A stretch of DNA of 36,514 nt, taken from positions 830-37,343 of the forward strand of contig NZ_DLNQ01000002.1 of assembly GCF_002479495.1 (NCBI RefSeq), given 5' to 3'. The position numbers were made by a program, and so were the translations under genes. This DNA comes from Brevundimonas sp. UBA7506 (GTDB lineage Bacteria; Pseudomonadota; Alphaproteobacteria; Caulobacterales; Caulobacteraceae). Below the pieces are notes generated by a model, which did no database searches, was not told the DNA's origin, and worked only from the letters and a program-made list of their open reading frames with translations. Below, in pieces: positions 23,751-32,304 of the stretch (its first letter is position 1; each line of letters starts with the position of its first letter).

Positions 23751-26210
23751 ATGCGCAACACGATCATGCGAGCCGCCCTGCCGGCGCTTGTTTTGCTGGC
23801 CGCCGTGCCGGCCCTGGCTCAACCCGCCTCGGCGCAAGCCGTCGCCGCCGCGCCCACCTATCAGCAGCCGCCGCAGCCGATCGCGCAGATTCTGGACTCC
23901 AAGCCCAATCCGACGGCCAGCCTCAGCCCGGACCGCAAGACCCTGCTGCTGCAGGAACGCGCCAGCCTGCCGAGCATCGCCGAACTGGCCGAGCCCATGC
24001 TGCGTCTGGGCGGGTATCGCATCAATCCCCAGAACAACGGCCCGGCCAATAGCCGTGTCACCTGGCTGACGGGCCTCAGCTTCCAGACCGTCGAGGGCGG
24101 CGCGGCGCGACCGGTCGCCGGTCTGCCCGCCAATGCGCGTCTGACCAACGTCAGCTGGGCGCCGAACGGCAAGGCTGTGGCCTTCCTGCTGAACACCCCG
24201 ACTGGCCTTGAGCTGTGGACCGCCGACGTGGCCTCGGCCCAGGCGCGCCGCCTGACCGGCCCTAGCGTCAACGCCGCGAACGGCGCCGGTTTCAGCTGGC
24301 TGCCCGACGCCTCGGGTCTGCTGGTTCAGGCCGTGCCCGCCGGTCGCCGCGCCGCGCCCGACGTGACGCGTCCGCCCTCGGGTCCGACCGTGGCCGAGAC
24401 CGGCGGCCGCGCGGCCCCGGTGCGCACCTATCAGGACCTGCTGGCCGACGCGGGCGACGAGGCCCTGTTCGACCACTACTTCACCAGCCAGCTGACCCTC
24501 GTGCCGCTGAACGGTCGCGCGCGAACCATTGGCCAGCCCGGCGTCTTCCTGAACGCCTCGGTGTCGCCGGACGGTCGCTACATCCTGCAGACGCGGGTCA
24601 AGAAGCCCTATTCCTATGTCGTGCCGGCCAGCCTGTTCCCGGCGGATGTCGTCATCACCGACCTGAACGGACGTGAGGCGCACCGCGTGGCCGACCTGCC
24701 GCTGCGTGACAACGTGCCGACGCCGTTCGACGCCGTGGCCCCCGGCCCGCGCTCGGCCCAGTGGCGCGCCGACGCCGACGCCACCCTGGTCTGGGTCGAG
24801 GCCCAGGACGGCGGCGATCCGCGCAACGCGGCCGAGGTGCGCGACCGCGTCTTCATGCTGCCGGCGCCGTTCAATGATCGCCCGCGCACCCTGATCGACC
24901 TGAAGGAACGCTATTCGGGCGTGCAGTGGGGCCGCGACGACGTCGCCATCGTCAACAGCCGCTGGTTCAACACCCGCCACGAGACCCGCACCCTGGTCGA
25001 TCCGTCGAACCCCGGCGCGGGCCGCGTCCTGGTCGATCGCAACTATCAGGATCGCTACAATGATCCGGGCGCGGTGGTCGTCGAGCCCAATGCGCGCGGT
25101 CGTTCGACCATCCGCTTCACCGCCGACGGCTCCAAGGTCTTCGTCGAGGGCGACGGCGCGACGCGTCAGGGCGAGTATCCCTTCCTCGACACCCTGGACC
25201 TGAAGACCGGTGAGACCGAGCGTCTGTGGCGCTCGGCTCAGGGCGAGTTCGAAACCGTCGTCGGCATTCTGGACGAGAACGGCCGCAAGCTGGTCACCTA
25301 TCGCGAGAGCCGCACCGATCCGGCCAACCTGCGCCTGCGCGACCTGGACGGCGGCGTGACCCAACTGACCCAGTTCCCCGATCCGGCCCCGCAACTGGCC
25401 GACGTGAAGCGCGAACTGATCACCTATACCCGCGACGACGGGGTCCAGCTGTCGGGCACCCTCTATCTGCCCGCCGGTTACGACAAGGATCGCGACGGTC
25501 CGCTGCCGCTGCTGATGTGGGCCTATCCGGCCGAGTTCACCGACGCCGCCGTGGCCGGCCAGGTGGTTGACACCGAGAACCGCTTCGTGCGTCCGGCGGG
25601 CATCAGCCACCTGTTCCTGCTGACCCAGGGCTACGCCATCCTGGACAACCCGACGATGCCGATCATCGGCCGCGACGGGGCCGAGCCGAACGACACCTAC
25701 ATCGAGCAGCTGTCGGCCAGCGCCAAGGCGGCGGTCGACGCGGTGGTGGCCCTGGGCGTCGCCGACCGCGACCGGATCGCTGTCGGCGGCCACTCCTACG
25801 GCGCCTTCATGACGGCGAACCTGCTGGCCCACACCGACCTGTTCAAGACCGGCATCGCGCGTTCGGGCGCCTATAACCGCACCCTGACGCCGTTCGGCTT
25901 CCAGGCCGAGCAGCGCTCCTACTGGGAGGCGACCGAGACCTATACGGAGATGTCGCCCTTCACCTACGCCAATAAGGTCAATGAGCCGATCCTGCTGATC
26001 CACGGCGGCGCCGACGACAACTCGGGCACCTTCCCGGTGCAGTCGGAGCGCTTCTATGCGGCGCTGAAGGGCAATGGCGCGACGGTGCGTTACGTCGTCC
26101 TTCCGCTGGAAGCTCACGGCTATCGCGCCCGCGAGTCGGTCGGCCACACCCAGTGGGAAATGGCCACCTGGCTGGACCGCTACCTGAAGCCGAAGGCGAC
26201 GGCGCAGTAA
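23751..26210 (+). CDS. exported S9 family prolyl-oligopeptidase-type peptidase (S9D, glutamyl-endopeptidase-like)
   Basis: The 819-residue enzyme begins with a signal peptide (MRNTIMRAALPALVLLAAVPALAQ, cleavage around residues 24-30). A beta-propeller (about 80-580) shows repeated NVSWAPNGKAVAF, ASVSPDGRYIL and IRFTADGSKVFV blades. The alpha/beta-hydrolase domain has Ser682 in GGHSYGAFM, Asp755 or Asp756 in HGGADDNSGT and His789 in LEAHGYR. The stretch IARSGAYNRTLTPFGFQ resembles the S9D glutamyl endopeptidases of chloroplasts and bacteria. It would cleave peptides in the periplasm. The ATG at 23751 has GGGGAAA upstream; the frame extends earlier, but that extension lacks a signal peptide. 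The long antisense frame across this gene is not coding. Confidence 0.92.
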   Translation: MRNTIMRAALPALVLLAAVPALAQPASAQAVAAAPTYQQPPQPIAQILDSKPNPTASLSPDRKTLLLQERASLPSIAELAEPMLRLGGYRINPQNNGPANSRVTWLTGLSFQTVEGGAARPVAGLPANARLTNVSWAPNGKAVAFLLNTPTGLELWTADVASAQARRLTGPSVNAANGAGFSWLPDASGLLVQAVPAGRRAAPDVTRPPSGPTVAETGGRAAPVRTYQDLLADAGDEALFDHYFTSQLTLVPLNGRARTIGQPGVFLNASVSPDGRYILQTRVKKPYSYVVPASLFPADVVITDLNGREAHRVADLPLRDNVPTPFDAVAPGPRSAQWRADADATLVWVEAQDGGDPRNAAEVRDRVFMLPAPFNDRPRTLIDLKERYSGVQWGRDDVAIVNSRWFNTRHETRTLVDPSNPGAGRVLVDRNYQDRYNDPGAVVVEPNARGRSTIRFTADGSKVFVEGDGATRQGEYPFLDTLDLKTGETERLWRSAQGEFETVVGILDENGRKLVTYRESRTDPANLRLRDLDGGVTQLTQFPDPAPQLADVKRELITYTRDDGVQLSGTLYLPAGYDKDRDGPLPLLMWAYPAEFTDAAVAGQVVDTENRFVRPAGISHLFLLTQGYAILDNPTMPIIGRDGAEPNDTYIEQLSASAKAAVDAVVALGVADRDRIAVGGHSYGAFMTANLLAHTDLFKTGIARSGAYNRTLTPFGFQAEQRSYWEATETYTEMSPFTYANKVNEPILLIHGGADDNSGTFPVQSERFYAALKGNGATVRYVVLPLEAHGYRARESVGHTQWEMATWLDRYLKPKATAQ

Positions 26211-26221
26211 GAGACGAAACC

Positions 26222-26258
26222 GAGCCCCTTCTCCCCGGCGGAGGAGGGGCTCTTTATT
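26222..26258 (+). terminator. terminator after the S9 peptidase
   Basis: GAGCCCCTTCTCC (26222-26234) pairs with GGAGGAGGGGCTC (26240-26252), 12 of 13, with a 5-base loop followed by TTTATTT. It overlaps the end of the convergent LysR pseudogene frame. Confidence 0.85.
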
Positions 26259-27143
26259 TGTCCCATTCTGGCACATCGCCGTACAGGCCCGCCAGGAAGT
26301 CGATAAAGGCGCGCACCCGGTTTTCGGCGCGGGCTCGTCCGGCGGTCAGGGCGAAGATGGCGACGTCCGAGGCCCCCGCGTACTGCGGCAAGACCCGCAT
26401 CAACCGCCCGTCGCGCAGTCCTCGCCCACGTCCCAGGTCGAACGCAGGGCGATCCCGGCGCCCGCCAGCGCCAGTTCGCGCGCCACTTCCGACGAGTTGG
26501 TCCGCACCCGGCTGCGGGCGCGGAAGGTGACGGGGCCGTCGGGGCCTTCCAGGCGCCAGGCCGACTGGTTCTCGGCCGCCAGTTGGGCGTGATGGCGCAG
26601 GTCGTCCAGGGTCTCGGGCGCGTCGTGTTCGGCCAGATAGGCGGGCGCGGCGCACAGGACGCGGCGGTTCGGGGCCAGGCGGTGCATGGCGGGATCGCTC
26701 GCCTCATAGCTGCCGATGCGGACCGCCATATCGACGTCCTCGGCCATCAGGTCGACGAAGGCGTCGGTCAGGTTCAGTTCCAGCGTCAGCCGGGGATGGG
26801 CGTCGAGGAAGGGCGTCAGCAGGGGGGCCAGGCGTCGCCGCCCGAACGAGGTCGGGGCCGAGACCCGCAGCAGGCCGCGCGCCTGGGTCGTGCGGCGCGA
26901 TACTAAAGCCTCCAGATCCTCGACCCCGTCCAGAAGCTGCATGGCGCGGTCATAGACCAGGCGCCCGGCCTCGGTCGGGGCCAGCCGCCGCGAGGTGCGC
27001 TCGATCAGCCGCACCCCCAGCCGGTCCTCCAGCCGCGCCAGCCGCCGCGAGGCCACGGCGGGCGACAGGTCCAGCCGACGCGCGGCGGCGGACAGGCTGC
27101 CTTCCTCCAGCGCCCGGACGAAGATCTCATACTCGGCCAGCAT
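26254..27143 (-). pseudogene. LysR family regulator, frameshifted near its C-terminus
   Basis: The frame from the ATG at 27143 encodes a normal LysR N-terminal helix-turn-helix ([45 protein letters not shown]) and most of the effector domain. It leaves the family sequence after IALRSTWDVGE and stops at residue 247. The expected ending, GLRDGRLMRVLPQY through FIDFLAGLYGD, continues in another frame to a stop at 26254. Adding one C to the CC at 26420-26421 (a G on the coding strand) would restore a protein of about 296 residues, the usual LysR size. The gene is divergent from glcB, with a LysR-type palindrome between, so it was probably its regulator. Either the gene is recently inactivated or the base call is wrong. 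Confidence 0.8.
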
Positions 27144-27158
27144 GGCGGGATCTCATCA

Positions 27159-27173
27159 TTGCAATTCTTGCAA
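27159..27173. promoter_or_regulatory. LysR-type operator in the lysR/glcB spacer
   Basis: TTGCAATTCTTGCAA is a 15-base palindrome that contains the T-N11-A LysR box. It lies 16 bases upstream of the LysR start and about 74 bases before glcB, in the 103-base divergent spacer, the usual place for autoregulation and activation of the divergent gene. Confidence 0.6.
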
Positions 27174-27246
27174 AGATATCCGTCGATCTTCGCCGTGGCT
27201 AGGCGGCGGGCAGACGGCTAGGGTTGAGGCTCAAGGAGAGCCTGCC

Positions 27247-29400
27247 ATGTCCGCCATCTATGTCCGCCACGGAAGCCTGAGCGTCGCCGCCGAACTGGAC
27301 GCCTTCGTGCGCGAGGAGGCGGCGCCCGGCACGGGTGTTGCGCCCGACGCCTTCTGGGCCGGGGTCGAGGGGCTGCTGGCGGACCATGCGCCGAAGAACC
27401 GCGCCCTGCTGGCGCGGCGGGATGATCTGCAGGCGAAGCTGGACGACTGGCACCGCGCCCATCCGGGCCAGCCGGATCCCAAGGCCTATCAGGCCTTCCT
27501 GCGCGAGATCGGCTACATCGAACCGGAGCGCACGGACGCTCATGCCGAGACGGCCAACGTCGATCCCGAGATCGCGACTATGGCCGGGCCGCAGCTGGTC
27601 GTGCCGCTGACCAACGCCCGCTATCTGCTGAACGCCGCCAATGCGCGCTGGGGCAGCCTGTATGATGCGCTTTACGGCACGGACGCCCTGGGCGAGGCGC
27701 CGAAAGGCGGCGGCTATGACCCCGAGCGTGGGGGCAGGGTCATCACCCGCGCCCGCGCCCTGCTGGATCAGGCGGCGCCTTTGGCAGAGGGCGGCCATGC
27801 CGAGGCGGTGGAATACCGTGTCGAGGACGGGCGGCTGGTCGTCGACCTGTCCAGTGGGCGCACGACGGGTCTGGCCGATCCGGCGGTCTTCGTCGGCTAT
27901 GCGGGCGAGGCGGCGGCGCCCTCGGGCGTCCTGCTGCGCCACAACGGTCTGCATCTGGAGATCGTCATCGATCGTGCCCATGCGATCGGGCGCACCGATC
28001 CGGCGGGCGTCGCGGACGTGGTGGTCGAGGCGGCCCTGTCGGTCATCGCCGACGCCGAGGACAGCGTCGCGGCGGTGGACGCCGAGGACAAGCGGCTGGT
28101 CTATGCCAACTGGTTGGGCCTGATGCGCGGCGACCTGTCGGCGGGCTTCGTCAAGGACGGGCAGACGATGCAGCGGCGCATGAACGGCGACCGGGCTTAC
28201 ACGGCGCCGGACGGCTCGGCTTTCGCTCTGAAGGGGCGCAGCCTACTGATGGTCCGCAATGTCGGCCTGCACCTGATGACCGACGCCGTGCTGGACGGCG
28301 AAGGACAGGAAGTCCTCGAGAGCCTGCTCGACATCGCCATGACCGGCTTGATCGGCCTGCACGACCTGAAGCGCCCGGCGGATCAGCGCAACAGTCCGGC
28401 GGGCTCCATCTATGTGGTGCGGCCCAAGATGCATGGCTCTGAAGAGGTCGCCTTCGCCGACGCCGTCTTCGGCGCGGTCGAGGCCATGGTGGGGCTGCCG
28501 CCGCTGACGCTGAAGATGGGCATCATGGACGAGGAGCGGCGCACCAGCGTCAACCTGGCTAACTGCATCGCGGCGGCCAAGGGCAGGCTGGCCTTCATCA
28601 ACACCGGCTTCCTGGACCGCACCGGCGACGAGATCCATTCGGTGATGGAGGGCGGGCCGGTAGTCCGCAAGGAGGCGATCCGAAACACCGGCTGGATCAA
28701 GGCCTATGAGGACCGCAACGTGGACATCGGCCTGAAGGCCGGGTTGTCGGGCCGCGCCCAGATCGGCAAGGGCATGTGGGCCGCGCCGGACCGCATGGGC
28801 GAGATGCTGGCGACCAAGGCGGGCCATCCGCGCGCGGGGGCCTCGACCGCTTGGGTCCCGTCGCCGACGGCGGCGGCGCTGCACGCCCTGCATTATCATG
28901 AGGTCGATGTCTGGGCCCGTCAGGCCGAGATCGCGCAGCGCCCCGCCACAGGCCTGACGCCCCTGCTGACCCCGCCGTTCGCGACCGAGGCGCCCAGCGC
29001 TGATGAGATCCGCCAGGAGCTGGACAACAACGCCCAGGGCATCCTCGGCTACGTCGTGCGCTGGATCGACCAGGGCGTCGGCTGCTCCAAGGTGCCGGAT
29101 ATCCACGATGTCGGCCTGATGGAGGACCGGGCCACCCTGCGCATCTCCAGCCAGCATCTGGCCAACTGGCTGCGTCACGGCGTGGTCACCGAGGGTGAGG
29201 TGAGGGCGGCGCTGGAGCGCATGGCCGTGGTGGTGGACCGTCAGAACGCGGGCGATCCCGCCTATCGCCCCTTGGCCCCGGCCTTCGACGGTGCGGCATG
29301 GAACGCGGCCTGTGACCTGGTGTTCAAGGGGCGCGAGCAGCCGAACGGCTATACCGAGCACCTGCTGACCGCCTGGCGACGCCGCGCCAAGGTGGCCTGA
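27247..29400 (+). CDS. glcB: malate synthase G
   Basis: The 717-residue cytosolic enzyme joins glyoxylate and acetyl-CoA to form malate. Its length matches isoform G (about 720). Visible active-site residues are Arg337 in LMVRNVG, Glu429 in MDEERRT, Asp457 in [11 protein letters not shown] and Asp625 in [13 protein letters not shown], in line with Arg338, Glu427, Asp455 and Asp631 of the E. coli enzyme. AAGGAG lies 8 bases before the ATG at 27247. The gene stands alone, divergent from the frameshifted LysR gene. Isocitrate lyase is not in this window. Confidence 0.97.
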   Translation: MSAIYVRHGSLSVAAELDAFVREEAAPGTGVAPDAFWAGVEGLLADHAPKNRALLARRDDLQAKLDDWHRAHPGQPDPKAYQAFLREIGYIEPERTDAHAETANVDPEIATMAGPQLVVPLTNARYLLNAANARWGSLYDALYGTDALGEAPKGGGYDPERGGRVITRARALLDQAAPLAEGGHAEAVEYRVEDGRLVVDLSSGRTTGLADPAVFVGYAGEAAAPSGVLLRHNGLHLEIVIDRAHAIGRTDPAGVADVVVEAALSVIADAEDSVAAVDAEDKRLVYANWLGLMRGDLSAGFVKDGQTMQRRMNGDRAYTAPDGSAFALKGRSLLMVRNVGLHLMTDAVLDGEGQEVLESLLDIAMTGLIGLHDLKRPADQRNSPAGSIYVVRPKMHGSEEVAFADAVFGAVEAMVGLPPLTLKMGIMDEERRTSVNLANCIAAAKGRLAFINTGFLDRTGDEIHSVMEGGPVVRKEAIRNTGWIKAYEDRNVDIGLKAGLSGRAQIGKGMWAAPDRMGEMLATKAGHPRAGASTAWVPSPTAAALHALHYHEVDVWARQAEIAQRPATGLTPLLTPPFATEAPSADEIRQELDNNAQGILGYVVRWIDQGVGCSKVPDIHDVGLMEDRATLRISSQHLANWLRHGVVTEGEVRAALERMAVVVDRQNAGDPAYRPLAPAFDGAAWNAACDLVFKGREQPNGYTEHLLTAWRRRAKVA

Positions 29401-29482
29401 TTTCCCGAAGTAAATTTCGACGTTGTCCCAAAATGAAGCGAAAGCTTGTCAAAGCTTAACGACGCTCGTAGAACCGCGTGCG

Positions 29483-29498
29483 GTAACGTTTCATTAAC
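29483..29498 (+). promoter_or_regulatory. CtrA-like box upstream of the pilus locus
   Basis: GTAA-CGTTTCA-TTAAC fits the CtrA consensus TTAA-N7-TTAAC with one mismatch. It lies 148 bases before the first pilin-like gene. A tandem AAAGCTT repeat (29441-29457) with another TTAAC (29456-29460) precedes it. Control by CtrA would tie pili to the cell cycle, but this is inference. Confidence 0.35.
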
Positions 29499-29552
29499 CC
29501 TTGCGGCAAGGGGCTGACGCCGCGCCTGCTTAGGGGGTGTGCCATTTTGAGA

Positions 29553-29567
29553 TGGCACGTCTCTTGG
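29553..29567 (+). promoter_or_regulatory. sigma-54-like promoter overlapping an inverted repeat
   Basis: TGGCACGTCTCTTGG has a perfect -24 element (TGGCACG) and correct spacing, but ends in GG rather than GC at -12. The -24 half is also the right arm of GTGCCAT-N6-ATGGCAC (29539-29558), a possible operator or hairpin. Transcription would start about 50 bases before the ATG at 29631. Confidence 0.35.
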
Positions 29568-29630
29568 AACGCTGACCAACGAACCCCTCCTGGTGGCGGG
29601 GGCGTCGCGACGTGCGGCTGTGGGAGGCGA

Positions 29631-30221
29631 ATGGTGGGCTGGTTTCTGACCCCTTCAGATGGGAAGCGTGCGGCTGTGCGTCCGATGGCGCGCGTCGGCG
29701 GTCTGGTGGCGCTGGTGGTGGCGGCCATCGCTTCGACCGCCTCGGCCGAGCCGGTCAACGACAGCGGCCCGGCGACCAGCCTGGACGTCATCGTCAAGGG
29801 CAAGATCACGGCCAGCTGCCGCCTGTCGGGCGGCGGCGACATCGACTTCGGCGAACTGACCGGCGGCCAGCAGGTCGAGGCCGACTTCGGTCTTGCCTGC
29901 AACGTCCCCTTCGACATCAGCTTCCAGTCGCAGAGCGGCGGCCTGGCGCACGTGACCAAGCCCCGTGGCGAGGGGCCGTTCGCGGGCCGTCTGGGCTACA
30001 CGCTGAACGTCGCCATCCCGACGATCAATCCCAACCCGGCCGTTCTGAGCGGGACCTTCGACAGCGAAAACCTGATCGCCAAGAAGACGCTCAGCAGCGG
30101 CGAGGGCATCGCCCGGGGCGGCGGCCGCATCCGTATTCTGACAAATAACCCGAGTGAAACCGGCCTTCTGGCAGGTGAGTATTCAGAAGTCCTGAGCATA
30201 ACATTGGCGCCACGCGTATAG
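29631..30221 (+). CDS. pilin-like / spore-coat-U-like secreted protein
   Basis: The 196-residue protein has a signal peptide ending in ASTASA about 39 residues from the chosen start, then a single Ig-like pilin domain. The domain shows a first strand VIVKGKITASC, a second cysteine in FGLACNVPFDISFQSQSGGL (a likely disulfide pair), and the last strand GLLAGEYSEVLSITLAPRV. This is the pattern of CsuA/B-type and spore-coat-U subunits that are completed by donor strands. The ATG at 29631 has GGGAGG close by; an ATG at 29685 gives a shorter, more usual signal peptide. It is the first gene of the chaperone-usher locus and has its own hairpin terminator. Confidence 0.72.
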   Translation: MVGWFLTPSDGKRAAVRPMARVGGLVALVVAAIASTASAEPVNDSGPATSLDVIVKGKITASCRLSGGGDIDFGELTGGQQVEADFGLACNVPFDISFQSQSGGLAHVTKPRGEGPFAGRLGYTLNVAIPTINPNPAVLSGTFDSENLIAKKTLSSGEGIARGGGRIRILTNNPSETGLLAGEYSEVLSITLAPRV

Positions 30222-30263
30222 TTCATGAAACGTGCGCTTTAATTAAATTTCAAAAATTCATGT

Positions 30264-30300
30264 AAAAAGCGATTGCTCATGTTTTGAGTAATCGCATTTT
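30264..30300 (+). terminator. terminator after the first pilin-like gene
   Basis: GCGATTGCTCA (30269-30279) pairs with TGAGTAATCGC (30285-30295), 11 bp including one G-U, with a 5-base loop. It has AAAAA before and ATTTT after, so it can act in both directions. Confidence 0.75.
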
Positions 30301-30376
30301 GCGTATATGTGAGCATATCTATTTCTCGCCTGCGAGTTGAATCGACACAATTATGCCTAACGTCGGTCTTTTTTTA

Positions 30377-30406
30377 TTGACTGATATTTTTGCAGTTTGT
30401 TATGTT
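30377..30406 (+). promoter_or_regulatory. promoter of the main pilin gene
   Basis: TTGACT (30377-30382) and TATGTT (30401-30406) are spaced by 18 bases within an AT-rich tract. Predicted start is near 30413. Confidence 0.5.
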
Positions 30407-30476
30407 GTTTGCAGATCGGGGGAGCTTGTTCATCTCGGTCGACAAGTTTCGTCAAAACCTCACCTGGAGAATTCCT

Positions 30477-31280
30477 ATGAAAATCGCTTCCATTCTGGCC
30501 GGCGTCGCCATTGCCGCCCTGTCCGCCTCGGCCGCTTCGGCTCAAGCCGTGCAGGTCATCAACAAGGGCCAGTACACCAACAACAGCACCAACATCTTCG
30601 GCGTGATCACGCCGGGTTCGACCGTGAATGTTCCGTCGGCTAATGCGGGCCCCTTTCAGGCTGGCCTTGAATCGGTCGCCAACGCTGCACGCGCTCTCGA
30701 TGGCGGCAATCAGCGCTCGGCTTGGCACGCTGCCGGCTTCTCGGCCGGTGACGTGGGTACCGTCGGCAATGATGGCGCTACCTTCTCGCTGAAGGGTGCT
30801 GTCACGAAGGACTGCGTCTATTACTCGGGCGACAACGACACCGAGTCCTTCGACTTCGGCACCCTGGGCATCTACGCTGGCGACAACACCGGCCCGAACG
30901 CCGCCTTCACCATGGTCGCCCCGGCCGTCCTGTCGATCCAGACCAACCTGGCCGGCTGCAACACCAACAACACGGTCACGCTGAGCCGCACGGTCGCCGA
31001 CATGACCAGCGACTCGAACTCGGGCTTCGACAACAGCGTCTTCACCAACAAGCTGCCCTACTCGGTGACCGCTTCGTATCAGGGCGCTTCGCAGGTTGCT
31101 GGCGGCGGCGCCGCCATCGGCCGCACCCTGACCATGGCTGCAGGCGATCTGAACGAGGCCCAAGCCAACGGCGCCTGGAAGTCGCCGATGAACCTGACGG
31201 TTCTGGTCCCGACGCCGTCGCAAGCTCTGCTGGCCGGCAACTACACGAGCTCCTTCTCGGTGCTCATCGCTGCTCAGTAA
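30477..31280 (+). CDS. probable major pilin subunit of the chaperone-usher locus
   Basis: The 267-residue protein has a clear signal peptide (MKIASILAGVAIAALSASAASA, cleaved before QAVQV). The mature part is rich in Asn, Thr, Ser and Gly and low in charge, as in pilins. Two cysteines (TKDCVYY and LAGCNTN) could form a disulfide. The end, SQALLAGNYTSSFSVLIAAQ, matches the last strand of the other pilin-like proteins here (AG[EN]Y[ST]). It is longer than typical pilins (150-180), so it may hold an extra domain or insertion. GGAG lies 8 bases before the ATG. Its own promoter and a strong terminator suggest high, separate expression. No close family is recognised. Confidence 0.7.
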   Translation: MKIASILAGVAIAALSASAASAQAVQVINKGQYTNNSTNIFGVITPGSTVNVPSANAGPFQAGLESVANAARALDGGNQRSAWHAAGFSAGDVGTVGNDGATFSLKGAVTKDCVYYSGDNDTESFDFGTLGIYAGDNTGPNAAFTMVAPAVLSIQTNLAGCNTNNTVTLSRTVADMTSDSNSGFDNSVFTNKLPYSVTASYQGASQVAGGGAAIGRTLTMAAGDLNEAQANGAWKSPMNLTVLVPTPSQALLAGNYTSSFSVLIAAQ

Positions 31281-31302
31281 GCAGCGCTAAGACGTACGAC
31301 GT

Positions 31303-31331
31303 CGGGGAGGGCGTTTCGCCCTCCCCGTTTT
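31303..31331 (+). terminator. strong terminator after the main pilin gene
   Basis: CGGGGAGGGCG (31303-31313) and CGCCCTCCCCG (31317-31327) form a perfect 11-bp stem with a TTT loop, followed by TTTTC. It would limit read-through into the chaperone gene. Confidence 0.88.
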
Positions 31332-31455
31332 CGTTTCAGTGACCATTGCTCGTTAGGTTGTTCGCCGCGCGCAATGGGCGTTGCGGCGGCGGGCCTGGCC
31401 CGCACAGAGTTCTTGAGACGGCGGTCCGCGGACAGCCTCGGGGGAGTAGGGATTG

Positions 31456-32304
31456 ATGCTGCGATCTGATTTTCGCTTCATGCGCGGCAGCCGCCTGGCC
31501 GCCCTGGTCGGCGGGCTTGTTGCGGGTCTGTTGGTCATGTCAGCCGCCTGGGCCATGCGCGTTTCGCCCATGGTGTCGGAACTGACCACGACGGGCGCCG
31601 GATCGGCCGCCCGGATCGAGGTCGGCAATGTCGGCTCGGCGGCTCTGCCGTTCGAAACCCTGATTACGCGAATGGAGGTCGACGCCGACGGCAATATCGT
31701 CGAAACGCCGGCTGACGAAGACTTCCTGATCTTCCCGCCGCAGGGCCTGGTGCCGGTCGGCGGTCGCCAGGTCGTGCGCGTGCAGTGGGTCGGAGAGCCG
31801 ACCATCGAATCCTCAAGCGCCTACTACCTGTGGGTGAAGCAACTGCCAGTGCAGACTGAGCCGACCACGCCCGACAGCGGCGGTTCTCTGTCGGTTCAGG
31901 TCCTCTATACGATGAAGGCCCTGATCGTCGTGGCGCCGCCTGGCGCTCAGCCCAAGGTTGAAGTTGTCTCGGCAGTGCCGGCTATGGTCACCCCGCCGGC
32001 GCCCGAGGTCGATCCCAGCCTCAGCGGCGGTGAAGCCCCGCCGCCGCCCCCTGCGCAGCCTGGCGTCGAGATCGTGGTCTCCAATACCGGCAAGCGCTAC
32101 GCGCTGATGAGCGGCGCGACCTGGATCATGGAGGCGACAGACAAGGCAGGACAGCCCTTCCGTCGTGAATTCACCGGCGATGAAATCTCGCAGCTGGTCG
32201 GCGTGGGCTACCTGGCTCCCCTGGGCGGCAAGCGGACGTTCAAGGTGCCGACCGGTGTCGAGCTGGATCCGGCCAAGCCGGTGAGCGTGCGATTCGCACG
32301 ATGA
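31456..32304 (+). CDS. PapD-like periplasmic pilus chaperone
   Basis: The 282-residue protein has an N-terminal export signal ending near AWA (residue 33), then a first Ig domain with MRVSPMVSELTTTG, RIEVGNVGSAALPFETLI, DFLIFPPQGLVPVGGRQVVRVQWVG and YYLWVKQLPVQ. This is the PapD fold, with the proline-rich FPPQ loop and G1-strand region. The second domain is interrupted by a proline-rich insert (about 176-203), then continues with IEIVVSN-like and AYLAPLGGKRTF-like strands. It would cap pilin subunits in the periplasm and deliver them to the usher. AGTAGGG precedes the ATG at 31456. It overlaps the usher gene by 4 bases (ATGA). Confidence 0.88.
   Translation: MLRSDFRFMRGSRLAALVGGLVAGLLVMSAAWAMRVSPMVSELTTTGAGSAARIEVGNVGSAALPFETLITRMEVDADGNIVETPADEDFLIFPPQGLVPVGGRQVVRVQWVGEPTIESSSAYYLWVKQLPVQTEPTTPDSGGSLSVQVLYTMKALIVVAPPGAQPKVEVVSAVPAMVTPPAPEVDPSLSGGEAPPPPPAQPGVEIVVSNTGKRYALMSGATWIMEATDKAGQPFRREFTGDEISQLVGVGYLAPLGGKRTFKVPTGVELDPAKPVSVRFAR

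Larger units (their letters stand above)
30222..30476 (+). promoter_or_regulatory. AT-rich spacer before the main pilin gene
   Basis: The 255 bases are strikingly AT-rich for this genome. They hold a terminator hairpin (30264-30300), a sigma-70-like promoter (30377-30406) and a leader of about 64 bases. No gene is visible. Low GC here may reflect a strong promoter, nucleoid-protein binding or acquired DNA. Confidence 0.6.

Noticed and set aside
23724..26276. 850-codon minus-strand frame across the S9 peptidase
   Set aside because: The plus strand has a signal peptide, propeller blades and a full catalytic triad. The antisense product is biased and has no motifs.
29547..29630. N-terminal extension of the first pilin-like gene
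   Set aside because: The extension (MRWHVSWNADQ...) would place the signal peptide far inside the protein and overlaps the likely promoter and dyad.
31376..31455. TGGCCCG in the chaperone upstream region as a sigma-54 promoter
   Set aside because: No TTGC element lies at the required 10-base GG-to-GC spacing.
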